Positions 53,561 through 62,109 of a stretch of DNA of 64,000 bases are shown one piece after another; within the stretch, counting starts at the first letter, position 1, and each line of letters opens with the position of its first letter. The notes beneath the pieces are model-generated. The model saw only the letters and a list, made by a program, of their open reading frames with translations, had not been told where the DNA came from and made no database searches. The stretch covers positions 62,001 through 126,000 of the forward strand of contig NZ_JACIDU010000016.1 in assembly GCF_014196535.1 (NCBI RefSeq), in the 5' to 3' direction. The DNA is from Allorhizobium borbori (GTDB taxonomy: Bacteria; Pseudomonadota; Alphaproteobacteria; Rhizobiales; Rhizobiaceae). The translations under genes were made by a program, and so were the position numbers.

Positions 53561-54832
53561 ATGGCGGTAACGCCCGATACAGCAACGGTGAGGATCGAAG
53601 ACGGCGCGGGTCGGCAATCTGCCGACATCGCCATTGCCGCCGATGCCCACGCGCTTTCCGACCAGCTCAAGGCTATGCGCGAGCGGCTGTTTCCGCCGAC
53701 AGCGCAAAAGACCCTGCGTGCTTTTTCTTCCGGTGAGGCCGCACGTCTCATCGGCGTATCCGATGGCTATCTTCGCCAGCTTTCGCTGGCCGGCGAGGGG
53801 CCGCAGCCTGAGACCGGAAATGGCGGCCGACGCTTCTATTCCTTGGCCGACATCGGGGCGCTGCGCCGTTATCTGGCCGATCAGGCGCTCGCCAAAGGCA
53901 ACACGTCCAAGGCGCGGATCTACCTGCCCTGGCGCGACGAGGCGGCGGGCGAGCATCTTCAGGTCATTTCCGTCACCAACTTCAAGGGTGGTTCCGGCAA
54001 GACGACCTCGGCGGTTCATCTCGCACAATATCTGGCGCTGACGGGCCACCGGGTTCTCGCCATCGATCTCGATCCGCAGGCCTCGCTGTCGGCGATGTTC
54101 GGCTATCAGCCGGAACTCGACCTTTCCGGCAACGATACGCTTTATGGCGCCATCCGTTATGACGGTGAACCGCGCCGGCTAAGCGAGATCGTGCGCAGCA
54201 CCTATTTCCCCGGTCTCGATCTCGTGCCGGGCAATCTGGAACTTCAGGAATTCGAGCACGCCACGCCGCAGGCGCTTCTGCGCCGTCAGGAAGGGCACGA
54301 TATCGGCCCGCTGTTCTTTGCCCGCATCCAGGCCGCCCTGACCGATGTGGCCAAGGATTACGATGTGGTCGTCATCGACTGCCCGCCGCAGCTTGGCTAT
54401 CTCACCCTTTCGGCGCTTTGCGCCTCCACCTCCGTCCTCGTCACCGTGCATCCGCAGATGCTCGATGTCGCCTCCATGAACCAGTTCCTGTTCATGACGG
54501 CCGACCTGCTTGGCGTGGTGCGGGAAGCCGGCGGCGAACTGAACTTCGACTTTCTGCGCTATCTCGTGACCCGTTTCGAGCCCAATGACGGCCCGCAGGC
54601 GCAGATCGTCGGCTTCATGCGCTCGCTGTTCGGCGGGCGCGTGCTGACCGCGCCGATGGTCAAGTCGACGGCGATTTCCGACGCCGGCCTGACGAAGCAG
54701 ACGCTTTACGAGGTCGGCCGTGAGAATTTCACGCGCACGACCTATGACCGCGCGATGGAATCCATGAATGCCGTCAATGCCGAGATCGAGGCGTTGGTGC
54801 ATGCGGCCTGGGGCCGCGAGAAGAGGGGGTAA
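53561..54832 (+). CDS. repA: Replicon partitioning protein RepA (ParA-type ATPase)
   Basis: A 423-residue partition ATPase. An N-terminal helix-turn-helix (FSSGEAARLIGVSDGYLRQL) gives DNA binding and autorepression, and the deviant Walker A VTNFKGGSGKTTSAVHLAQY, Walker A' DLDPQASLSAMFG and VVIDCPPQLGYLTLSAL give the ATPase. It pairs with RepB to move and space copies. Length is normal for repABC RepA. repB starts 6 bases downstream, so they are one operon. Confidence 0.95.
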   Translation: MAVTPDTATVRIEDGAGRQSADIAIAADAHALSDQLKAMRERLFPPTAQKTLRAFSSGEAARLIGVSDGYLRQLSLAGEGPQPETGNGGRRFYSLADIGALRRYLADQALAKGNTSKARIYLPWRDEAAGEHLQVISVTNFKGGSGKTTSAVHLAQYLALTGHRVLAIDLDPQASLSAMFGYQPELDLSGNDTLYGAIRYDGEPRRLSEIVRSTYFPGLDLVPGNLELQEFEHATPQALLRRQEGHDIGPLFFARIQAALTDVAKDYDVVVIDCPPQLGYLTLSALCASTSVLVTVHPQMLDVASMNQFLFMTADLLGVVREAGGELNFDFLRYLVTRFEPNDGPQAQIVGFMRSLFGGRVLTAPMVKSTAISDAGLTKQTLYEVGRENFTRTTYDRAMESMNAVNAEIEALVHAAWGREKRG

Positions 54833-54838
54833 GACAAG

Positions 54839-55879
54839 GTGGCAGGCATCAATCGCAAGAACGAGCTCAAGGCCCTGTTTGGCGGCTCTCTGGCACCCGC
54901 TGTGCCGCAAGTTGCGCCGGAAACCAAATCGGTTCCGGAAACGGCCGTGCCGGCAACGCCCGAACATTCTCGTTCCGGTGCCGTCAAGGCCATGGGGCTG
55001 ACGCTCGGCGCCATGACGCGCGAGGCGGAAGAAGCCCGCAGCCTGCGCAATGCACTCGAAAAGGGCGAACGGGTCGTCGCGCTCGACCCCGCCGCCGTCG
55101 ATGGTTCCATCGTGGAAGACCGCCTGACCGTTGCCGGCCGGGCCGATGAGGATTTCGAGCGTCTGGTGGACAGTATCCGCGAGAGCGGCCAGCAGGTTCC
55201 GATCCTCGTTCGCCCTCACCCGACCGCCGAAGGCCGTTACCAGACCGCCTATGGTCACCGCCGCCTGGAAGCGGCCCGACGCCTCGGCATCAAGGTTCAG
55301 GCCGTTGTCCGTACCCTGAGCGACGATGCACTGGTTCTTGCCCAAGGCAAGGAAAATGCCGAGCGCCGCAACCTGACCTTCATCGAACGCGCGTTGTTTG
55401 CCAGCACGCTGGTCGCCCGCGGGTTCGACCGTAAGGTCGCCGGTGAGGCGCTGGCCGTGGAAAAGAGCGAGCTTTCCCGCCTGCTGCAGGTGGCGGAAGC
55501 CGTGCCCGTTCATATCGTTCGCGCCATCGGCCCCGCGCCGAAGGCCGGTCGCGACCGCTGGATGGCTCTGGGATCGCTTGTGTCGAGCGAGGCGGGTCTT
55601 GCCAAGGCCGAGGAGGAAGCGAGCTTCATGCGCTTTGCCGAAGCCGACAGCGACAAGCGCTTCCAGTTCATCTTCAACCGCCTGACGGCCAGAGAAAAGC
55701 CGAAGGCGAACAAGGCACGCGAACTGACCGATGGAAAGGGCCGTGTCTTCGCCCGGCTCGTCTCCTCGGCCAAGGGCGCGCGGATCGAGTTTCTGCCCGA
55801 CGCCTCGGCGGAAACCGTGGAACAGGCGGCAGAGCTTCTCGCACGCCATTTCGCGGAGCTGGGCACGCCTCGGGCGTAA
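54839..55879 (+). CDS. repB: Replicon partitioning protein RepB (ParB-type)
   Basis: A 346-residue centromere-binding protein starting with GTG at 54839. It has the ParB N-terminal domain (GQQVPILVRPHPTAEGRYQT, then AYGHRRLEAARRLG) and the helix-turn-helix region GEALAVEKSELSRLLQVAEA. It binds the palindromes at 53112 and 53150. It is followed by a 614-base spacer carrying the antisense RNA, then repC. Confidence 0.95.
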   Translation: MAGINRKNELKALFGGSLAPAVPQVAPETKSVPETAVPATPEHSRSGAVKAMGLTLGAMTREAEEARSLRNALEKGERVVALDPAAVDGSIVEDRLTVAGRADEDFERLVDSIRESGQQVPILVRPHPTAEGRYQTAYGHRRLEAARRLGIKVQAVVRTLSDDALVLAQGKENAERRNLTFIERALFASTLVARGFDRKVAGEALAVEKSELSRLLQVAEAVPVHIVRAIGPAPKAGRDRWMALGSLVSSEAGLAKAEEEASFMRFAEADSDKRFQFIFNRLTAREKPKANKARELTDGKGRVFARLVSSAKGARIEFLPDASAETVEQAAELLARHFAELGTPRA

Positions 55880-56030
55880 AACATACGCCGTCAGGGTATC
55901 TTGACGGTGAAGGATTGCAGGACCGGGCTGATGTTGCGCTTACCCGGCTTTGCGTAAGGAGCGGTCGCTTTCCGTGCCTCGGGGCCGGGCGGCGATCAGA
56001 TGAAACCGAAGAAAGGACCACGAGCGCAAG

Positions 56031-56085
56031 AAAAAAGGCCTCCAAAACGTCGCCGTTTCAGAAGCCCTCTTCAATGTAGCAATTC
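56031..56085 (-). ncRNA. Counter-transcribed RNA (incA-type ctRNA) of the repABC operon
   Basis: On the minus strand GGCTTCTGAAACG-GCGA-CGTTTTGGAGGCC forms a 13-base-pair stem (three wobbles) followed by six T at 56036-56031, the layout of the repABC antisense RNA that blocks repC translation and sets copy number and incompatibility. The 5' end near 56085 is approximate; a TTGACT-like -35 lies further right near 56115. Upstream and downstream parts of the 614-base repB-repC spacer have no gene. Confidence 0.75.
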
Positions 56086-56493
56086 AAGAGAATCACTTCG
56101 AACGGTCAAAGTCAAGCACCGGCTCAACACAAGATGAGTCGGAATGGGTATCCTTTTGTTTGCAAAGGACATTCACGTTCGATTTCTTGTGTGGAACCGT
56201 CAGGATCGGTAACGAATTTCGCCCGGCATGGATAATTGCTGGCGGAAACCGGAAGTGATTTGCTCAAAACAGACTGAAAACATGCCGACTGACGCTGAGG
56301 CGGGTTTGCATGAATGACTGTTTGTATCTTTCACATCCTTTCGCTGCCGTTGAGCATTCCCGTGTGGCGCTTTTGCGTTGCGCGTCGATCATTTGCCTCC
56401 TCTGAAAAGCGTCCTGCTTTTCGGATCGATGATCTGTGGCTTGATTCCGATGTTTTGCCGGGTCGCTTGCCCTCCATAGGGAAGGGACCGATC

Positions 56494-57720
56494 ATGACGG
56501 AAAGACTGGCAACGACGCCTTTTGGCGGCGGTCGGATGCGTGCGGACATTTTCAGCCTGCAACGGCGCACGACAAAACGTCAGGAAGCCATCGCTGCCGG
56601 CCATGGCGGCAACAATTCCGGTCAGGCCGACAAGTGGGAGCTTCTGCGTTCCCTTGCTGATGCCCGTGGTCACTATGGTCTTTCCGACCGGGCGCTGACC
56701 GTCCTTGACGCACTGATGAGCTTCCACCCTCAACGTGTGCTCGACGGGCGGACGCCGATCATCGTGTTCCCATCCAACCACGAGCTTTCGCTGCGGTCGC
56801 GTGGCATGTCCGGGGCAACGCTGCGCCGGCATATCGCAGCCCTCGTCAGCGCCGGTCTGCTTTTGCGGCGCGACAGCCCGAACGGCAAGCGCTATTGCCG
56901 CCGCGATGGCGATGGACAGGCTGAACAGGCCTTCGGCTTCGATCTGGCACCGCTTGCCCTTGCCGCCAACGAGATCCATGCCGCTGCCGAACAGGTTCGC
57001 GCCGAGGCAAAGGCCGGGCGGATCCTGCGTTCGGAGATCACCCTGCACCTCAGAGACCTCGCAAAGACGCTGGAGGCCGCCCAGGACGCGCAAATGGCGG
57101 GTTCGTGGGGTGACTACGCCTCGCGCCTCGAAAGCCTCTCAGGGCGCCTTTCTCGCGCCGCAGACAAAACCGGGTTGATCGAACGCCGGGATGCACTCGT
57201 GAGATTGCGGGCCGAGGTGGAAAACGCCTATTTCACCGCGCTCGAACCGCGGGAAATGAGCGCCTGTGATGCTGAAAATGAGCGGCACATTCAGAATTCA
57301 AACATAGATCATCCAATTGAAACCCGACAGGTGCAGACCGAAACGAAACCATCTGCGGTTTACGATGGAACCGACAAGCGAAAGAACACCGGAAAAGGCG
57401 AACAGATTGCCCTGACGACGCTGCTTTCGGCCTGCCCAACCATTCGCGACTACTCGCGGGACGGGATCACATGCTGGAGAGAAGCACGGGGAACTGCCGA
57501 ACTCGTCCGTTCCATGCTCGGTATCACCCCTTCTGCGTGGCGTGATGCGCTGGAGACGCTCGGAGAGATTTCCGCCATCACGGTTATCGCTGCCATTCTG
57601 GAACGGGCCGAAGATATCCGGTCGCCGGGCGGTTATCTCCGTGATCTCACGCGAAAGGCGCAGAAGGGTCAGTTTTCCATTCACCCGATGCTGAACGCGC
57701 TGCGCAGCGAGATGCAATGA
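56494..57720 (+). CDS. repC: Replication initiator RepC
   Basis: A 408-residue initiator starting MTERLATTPFGGGRMRADIF after GGGAAGGG. It has the RepC signature YGLSDRALTVLDALMSFHPQ and NHELSLRSRGMSGATLRRHI (winged helix binding the origin, which in repABC replicons lies inside repC). Translation is controlled by the antisense RNA in the spacer upstream. A longer in-frame reading to 56314 has no support. With repA and repB it shows that this window belongs to a repABC-type replicon and contains its origin. Confidence 0.95.
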   Translation: MTERLATTPFGGGRMRADIFSLQRRTTKRQEAIAAGHGGNNSGQADKWELLRSLADARGHYGLSDRALTVLDALMSFHPQRVLDGRTPIIVFPSNHELSLRSRGMSGATLRRHIAALVSAGLLLRRDSPNGKRYCRRDGDGQAEQAFGFDLAPLALAANEIHAAAEQVRAEAKAGRILRSEITLHLRDLAKTLEAAQDAQMAGSWGDYASRLESLSGRLSRAADKTGLIERRDALVRLRAEVENAYFTALEPREMSACDAENERHIQNSNIDHPIETRQVQTETKPSAVYDGTDKRKNTGKGEQIALTTLLSACPTIRDYSRDGITCWREARGTAELVRSMLGITPSAWRDALETLGEISAITVIAAILERAEDIRSPGGYLRDLTRKAQKGQFSIHPMLNALRSEMQ

Positions 57721-57808
57721 TGGAATTCGAGAAAAGCGGTTGCATCCAGCTTTTGGTCCGGGCCAATATATCGGTTCCCGTTCCCTCCGCAAACGACAGG
57801 TGATTTTC

Positions 57809-58969
57809 GTGACTGCTTCCAACCCCGCTCTGACTGTTCTGCCCGGTGATATCGATGAAGCCGCGCTGCTGGCCGAACTGAAGGCATGGGTGGACATCGA
57901 GAGCCACACACCGGACGTGGCTGGTGTCAATGCCATGGCGGACCGTGCGGAAACCTATGCGAAGGCCTGTGGTTTTGCCGTGGAACGACGGCAGGGCAAG
58001 CCGGGATATGGCGATGTTCTGATTGTCCGCTCCGGTGAGGCGGACGAGAGCGAAAAGGGACTGTTGATCCTCGCCCATCTCGATACGGTTCACGCCCGCG
58101 GCACGCTCGCCAACAAGCTGCCCTGGCGGGAAGAGGCAAACCGCATCTACGGTCCAGGCATCTACGACATGAAATCCGGGGCACTGATGACGCTTGAAGC
58201 GCTGAAACTGGCGCTCGTAACCGGTAACGGGCCAAAACTGCCGGTGACGATCCTGTTTGGGCCGGATGAGGAAACGGGCAGCATCAGTTCCCGCGATGTG
58301 ATCGAGGCGGAAGGCCGCAAGGCTCGATATGCTCTGGTCGTGGAACCAGCTCGCGATGGTGGCAAGATCGTGGTTGCACGCAAGGGTGTCGCAATCTTCG
58401 ACATCGGCGTTTTTGGCAAGGCATCCCACGCCGGCACCCATCCGCAGAACGGGGTCAGCGCCATCCGGGAAGCGGCCCGTATCATCCTCAAACTGGAAGC
58501 GCTAACCGATTTCGACCGCGGTATCACGGTCACAGTCGGCCAGATCGAAGGCGGGGCTGGGCGCAATATCATCCCGGCCGAATGCCATTTGAAGGTGGAT
58601 GTTCGCCTGCCGGATGCGGCGGCCGAGCACGAGGTTCTCGCCTTCATCAACGGTTTGAAGCCGGAAGACGAGCGGGTCCGCCTCGAAGTCAGCGGCGGCA
58701 TGAACCGTCCGGCCTTCCCGCGATCGGCGGCGGGTGATGCGCTCTTTGCCCATGCCCGTGCGGTCGCGCAATCCCTCGACATCGATCTGGTCGGCGTCAC
58801 GACCGGTGGAGGATCGGACGGCAATTTCACCGCCGCACTGGGTGTCGCAACGCTTGATGGGTTGGGTGCGGACGGTGCCGGCGCCCATACCCATGAGGAA
58901 TATATCCTGAAGGACAGCGTAGGACCGCGCACCGCGCTGCTGGCAAACCTGATCCTGAGCCTCGAATAG
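57809..58969 (+). CDS. M20-family peptidase, carboxypeptidase G2-like
   Basis: A 386-residue zinc peptidase. Metal ligands are in ILAHLDTVHARG, GIYDMKSGALMTLEAL and PDEETGSISSRDV, with the lid domain between. Carboxypeptidase G2 relatives remove C-terminal glutamate from folates or other acyl-glutamates. It starts with GTG at 57809 after ACAGGTGA; an upstream ATG at 57740 is less likely. It follows repC by 88 bases on the same strand but is probably independent. It is less similar to the two AbgB-like proteins in the window than they are to each other. Confidence 0.85.
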   Translation: MTASNPALTVLPGDIDEAALLAELKAWVDIESHTPDVAGVNAMADRAETYAKACGFAVERRQGKPGYGDVLIVRSGEADESEKGLLILAHLDTVHARGTLANKLPWREEANRIYGPGIYDMKSGALMTLEALKLALVTGNGPKLPVTILFGPDEETGSISSRDVIEAEGRKARYALVVEPARDGGKIVVARKGVAIFDIGVFGKASHAGTHPQNGVSAIREAARIILKLEALTDFDRGITVTVGQIEGGAGRNIIPAECHLKVDVRLPDAAAEHEVLAFINGLKPEDERVRLEVSGGMNRPAFPRSAAGDALFAHARAVAQSLDIDLVGVTTGGGSDGNFTAALGVATLDGLGADGAGAHTHEEYILKDSVGPRTALLANLILSLE

Positions 58970-58987
58970 GGCAATCACCAACAACAA

Positions 58988-59010
58988 AGGCCCCGGTTTT
59001 GCCGGGGCCT
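58988..59010. terminator. Bidirectional terminator between M20 peptidase and Tim44-domain genes
   Basis: AGGCCCCGG (58988-58996) pairs with CCGGGGCCT (59002-59010) over TTTTG. It is between two convergent genes. Confidence 0.7.
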
Positions 59011-59039
59011 CGTTCATTCTCGGGGGAGAGAATGGCTGA

Positions 59040-60035
59040 TCAGTTGACCGACTGAATAGCCGAAAGCAGCCAGTCGCCGCCGCGTTTACGGGCAAAGGTC
59101 CATATTTCCGTGTTTTCGGAAAGCTGGTCGGGATTGCCGGCCACGACCTTGCCGCTCGCGCGGTCGACCATCACGTCGATCGATTCATAACGCATGGCAA
59201 CCGTTGCATAATCGGTGCCGTCCTCGCTCCAGGCTTCGGAGAGGTCGCCCTGAAGCAGTTTGACGTCCTTGACGCTGTTGCGCACGCCATTGGTGGCGTT
59301 TTCACCGAGTTCCTCAGCCAGATAGGACATGGCTTCCGGCGTGGCGACCCGGCGAAGTGCTGCATAATCCTCGCGGCCATAGGCTTCCTGAACAGACGTC
59401 AGAAGTTCCTCGAACCGGTCGAAGTCCGGGCCATCGATCTCAAGCGCCTTCGTGATGGGGGCAACGGGTGCCGCCATGCCGCCGCCGAGGTTCGGCATCT
59501 TGAATGCGGTGGCCTGGTCGCGCTGGCCGAAACTGTTGTTCTGGCGCAGCGAAGGGCCGCCGGCCGTGGCCGGGGTCTGCTGATTGCGGCTGGCGAAAAA
59601 GCGCATGGCCAGCATGATGAGGCCGCCGATCAGGGCTACCTGAAGCAGCATGCCGAAGAGGCCTGCCATGCCGCCGAAGCCGCCGCCGAACATCATGCCG
59701 ATCAGACCGCCGAGCAGCAGGCCGCCGAGCATGGATTTGCCGAACGAGCCGAAGAGGCCGCCTGTGTTCCGCGATTGCGCAGCGGCGTTCGGCGCAGCCG
59801 TTGAAGGCTGAGCGGGCTTGGGCGACATCGACCGTTCGATCGGAGCGGCAGTGCCAGGCGCTGTATTGGTGGGGGCCGGGGCGTTGAAAGTCTTCGAGCC
59901 ACGGCTGCCGAAACTCGAAAACCCGCCGCTTCCGGCGCGACGGGCATCCGCCGTGTCGATGGTTGCGAGCGTCGTTGTCAGGCCAAGCACCACAAGGGCG
60001 GCAAGCCGGGCAAGGCGCGATGCGAAAGCGGGCAT
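59040..60035 (-). CDS. Tim44/MucR-type inner-membrane protein
   Basis: A 331-residue protein with signal-like N-terminus (MPAFASRLARLAALVVLGLT), a Gly/Ser/Pro-rich stretch, a hydrophobic double segment (GGLLLGGLIGMMFGGGFGGM, then LLQVALIGGLIMLAMRFF), and a C-terminal Tim44-like domain (FEELLTSVQEAYGREDYAAL). Tim44-like proteins in alphaproteobacteria are mostly uncharacterised and may help protein export or membrane insertion. GAGGAG precedes ATG 60035. Expressed alone. Confidence 0.82.
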   Translation of the reverse strand: MPAFASRLARLAALVVLGLTTTLATIDTADARRAGSGGFSSFGSRGSKTFNAPAPTNTAPGTAAPIERSMSPKPAQPSTAAPNAAAQSRNTGGLFGSFGKSMLGGLLLGGLIGMMFGGGFGGMAGLFGMLLQVALIGGLIMLAMRFFASRNQQTPATAGGPSLRQNNSFGQRDQATAFKMPNLGGGMAAPVAPITKALEIDGPDFDRFEELLTSVQEAYGREDYAALRRVATPEAMSYLAEELGENATNGVRNSVKDVKLLQGDLSEAWSEDGTDYATVAMRYESIDVMVDRASGKVVAGNPDQLSENTEIWTFARKRGGDWLLSAIQSVN

Positions 60036-60304
60036 TCGTAAGTCTCCTCTTTGATGGGAATGCATCCCGTTATGCCTACCCATATGGGATGGGCTGCGCC
60101 CGTTTTCATCGGGCCTTGTCCTTTCTTGCCTTGCAGCGGCGGCAAGTGCTTTACACAATTGGCTTTTTTGCTGTCACGTTTTTGTGATGCATCGTGTGTT
60201 CTCCGAGGAAATACAACCCATGATAGATTTCAGGATTCACTCTTTAGGGAGGAAGTTCGGCTATTATGGTGGGCATGAACGCCTGAAAGCCGGTCTTTTG
60301 CGCA

Positions 60305-62101
60305 ATGTCCGTCAAGATGATTGGTTGCAGGATCCAGGATGGGATTGCCGGCTTGATACAATTCAGCATCCAGAAGCTTCAGTTCGTCGGAGCGGTCGTC
60401 GTGGGCGTGGTGTGTCTGGGGCTGGCCGCTATCGGCATCTGGCCTGCCTATTCCGAGATGCGCAAATATGAGCGCTCGATCGGAGAGTTCACCCGGTTCG
60501 AAAGCGCGCTTCTGGCGGCTTCGAATATTTCGGCGGAACGTGGCGCGGCCAACGAGGCGATGGCCGGGGGAGCGACACCCGAAACCCTTCAAGGCCTTTC
60601 CCAGGCCCGTGGCGTGACGGATGACAGTCTGCGCGATCTCAAGGAGCAGTTCTCGGGCGAGGTCCACGCCTCCGCCCGGTTGAAGGCGGCGTTCGAAGAT
60701 GTCATTCGCCGGCTTTCGAGGGCGCGGGTGGCGGTCGATGACGCCGTTCGGGTGGCCAATGGCGGACCGGAGCCGAAGGCGGTTGCCAAAGCCATCACCA
60801 CCATGTTTGCCGCTGCCGACGAGGCAAGCCGTCTGCGCGACCAGATCGGCGGGCGCATCGTGTCAGTGACACCGGAAATCGGCTTCGAGGTTCTGATGGC
60901 CACGCAGGCCAGCGTTCTGCGCGAGCATGCCGACCGGCTTGGCTCCTATGTGGTACTGCAACTGATCGGTCTGCCCGAGGATTTCGCGACCTATGCCGGC
61001 GTGATGGCCGCCGAGGCGGTGCGGGTGGAAGACATCGTTGCCATGTTGCGGGCCTATAGCGCCGCCTATGTCGACAATCCGACCATCGACCGGGCGATTG
61101 CGGATATGGACCTCGTCTATCTGAACGGCGCCCTGGTCTATGCCCAGGATGTGGCGCGCATGACGGTTGCGAGCGAAAGGCCGACGGTTGCCGTCTTCAC
61201 CCAGCGTTATCTGCCGGCGATGAAATCGGTCGATGTGCTGCGCAGCGAAATCATCAGTGCCACCTTTGCATCGATGATGGCGACGAAGGTTGAGGCCCGC
61301 CACGCCATGCTGGTCTCAGCAGGCCTTGGCGGCGTGGTCCTTCTGGTCCTCACGGGCCTTGCGCTCGTCCTGCGTTTTGGCCTGTTTTCACCGTTCGACG
61401 CCGCCAGGCAGCAGATTAACGACATCGCCAACGGCGACTTTGCCGAACCACGTCCCGTTCACCATCTGGGGCTGGAACTGCAGGACATGTTCGCCAAGCT
61501 GAGTTTTCTGCGCAGCCAGCAGCAGACCAAGCACAGGCTGGAGATGGAGCGGCACGATATCGTCGAGCAGTTGAAGCGGCTGTCGGAAACCGATCCGCTG
61601 ACCGGCCTGTTCAACCGTCGCACGCTTTACGGGCTGGCCCAGTCCATTCTGGACGAGGTGCGGGCCGAGACACCGGGTGTCGGCATCGTGTTGCTCGACG
61701 TCGATCGCTTCAAGTTGGTCAACGACCGTTTCGGCCATGCTGTCGGCGACCATGTATTGCAGAAGACCGCTGCCGTTTTGACCGGCAATCTTCGTGAAGG
61801 CGATATCGTTTCACGCTATGGCGGCGAGGAATTCCTGCTGGTGCTGCGCGACGTATCCGCGGAGCAGGCCTGCGCCATCGCCGAAACGCTTCGCAAATGT
61901 CTGGCCGAAACGCCGATCGAGGAGATGGGCGACGAGCGGGTGACGGCCAGTTTCGGGGTCGTCTGGTGCGGTGGCGAGAGCACATCTTCCAACTGGGACG
62001 AACTGGTAAACCTTGCCGATCGCCGGCTCTATCAGGCCAAGCGCATGGGGCGGAACCGGGTGTGGGCGGGTGATGTGACCGATATGAGCGCGACCGGCTG
62101 A
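60305..62101 (+). CDS. Membrane diguanylate cyclase with large periplasmic sensor
   Basis: A 598-residue protein: a hydrophobic helix near residues 25-47 (FVGAVVVGVVCLGLAAIGIW), a periplasmic helical sensor of about 290 residues, a second helix near 340-362, a short HAMP-like stretch, and a GGDEF domain with SRYGGEEFLLVL near 505. The GGEEF form is active in known enzymes and REGD five residues before it is a typical product-inhibition site. It makes c-di-GMP. The sensor resembles nitrate or chemoreceptor-type helical bundles only in general appearance; the signal is unknown. Confidence 0.88.
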   Translation: MSVKMIGCRIQDGIAGLIQFSIQKLQFVGAVVVGVVCLGLAAIGIWPAYSEMRKYERSIGEFTRFESALLAASNISAERGAANEAMAGGATPETLQGLSQARGVTDDSLRDLKEQFSGEVHASARLKAAFEDVIRRLSRARVAVDDAVRVANGGPEPKAVAKAITTMFAAADEASRLRDQIGGRIVSVTPEIGFEVLMATQASVLREHADRLGSYVVLQLIGLPEDFATYAGVMAAEAVRVEDIVAMLRAYSAAYVDNPTIDRAIADMDLVYLNGALVYAQDVARMTVASERPTVAVFTQRYLPAMKSVDVLRSEIISATFASMMATKVEARHAMLVSAGLGGVVLLVLTGLALVLRFGLFSPFDAARQQINDIANGDFAEPRPVHHLGLELQDMFAKLSFLRSQQQTKHRLEMERHDIVEQLKRLSETDPLTGLFNRRTLYGLAQSILDEVRAETPGVGIVLLDVDRFKLVNDRFGHAVGDHVLQKTAAVLTGNLREGDIVSRYGGEEFLLVLRDVSAEQACAIAETLRKCLAETPIEEMGDERVTASFGVVWCGGESTSSNWDELVNLADRRLYQAKRMGRNRVWAGDVTDMSATG

Positions 62102-62109
62102 GGCCACGC

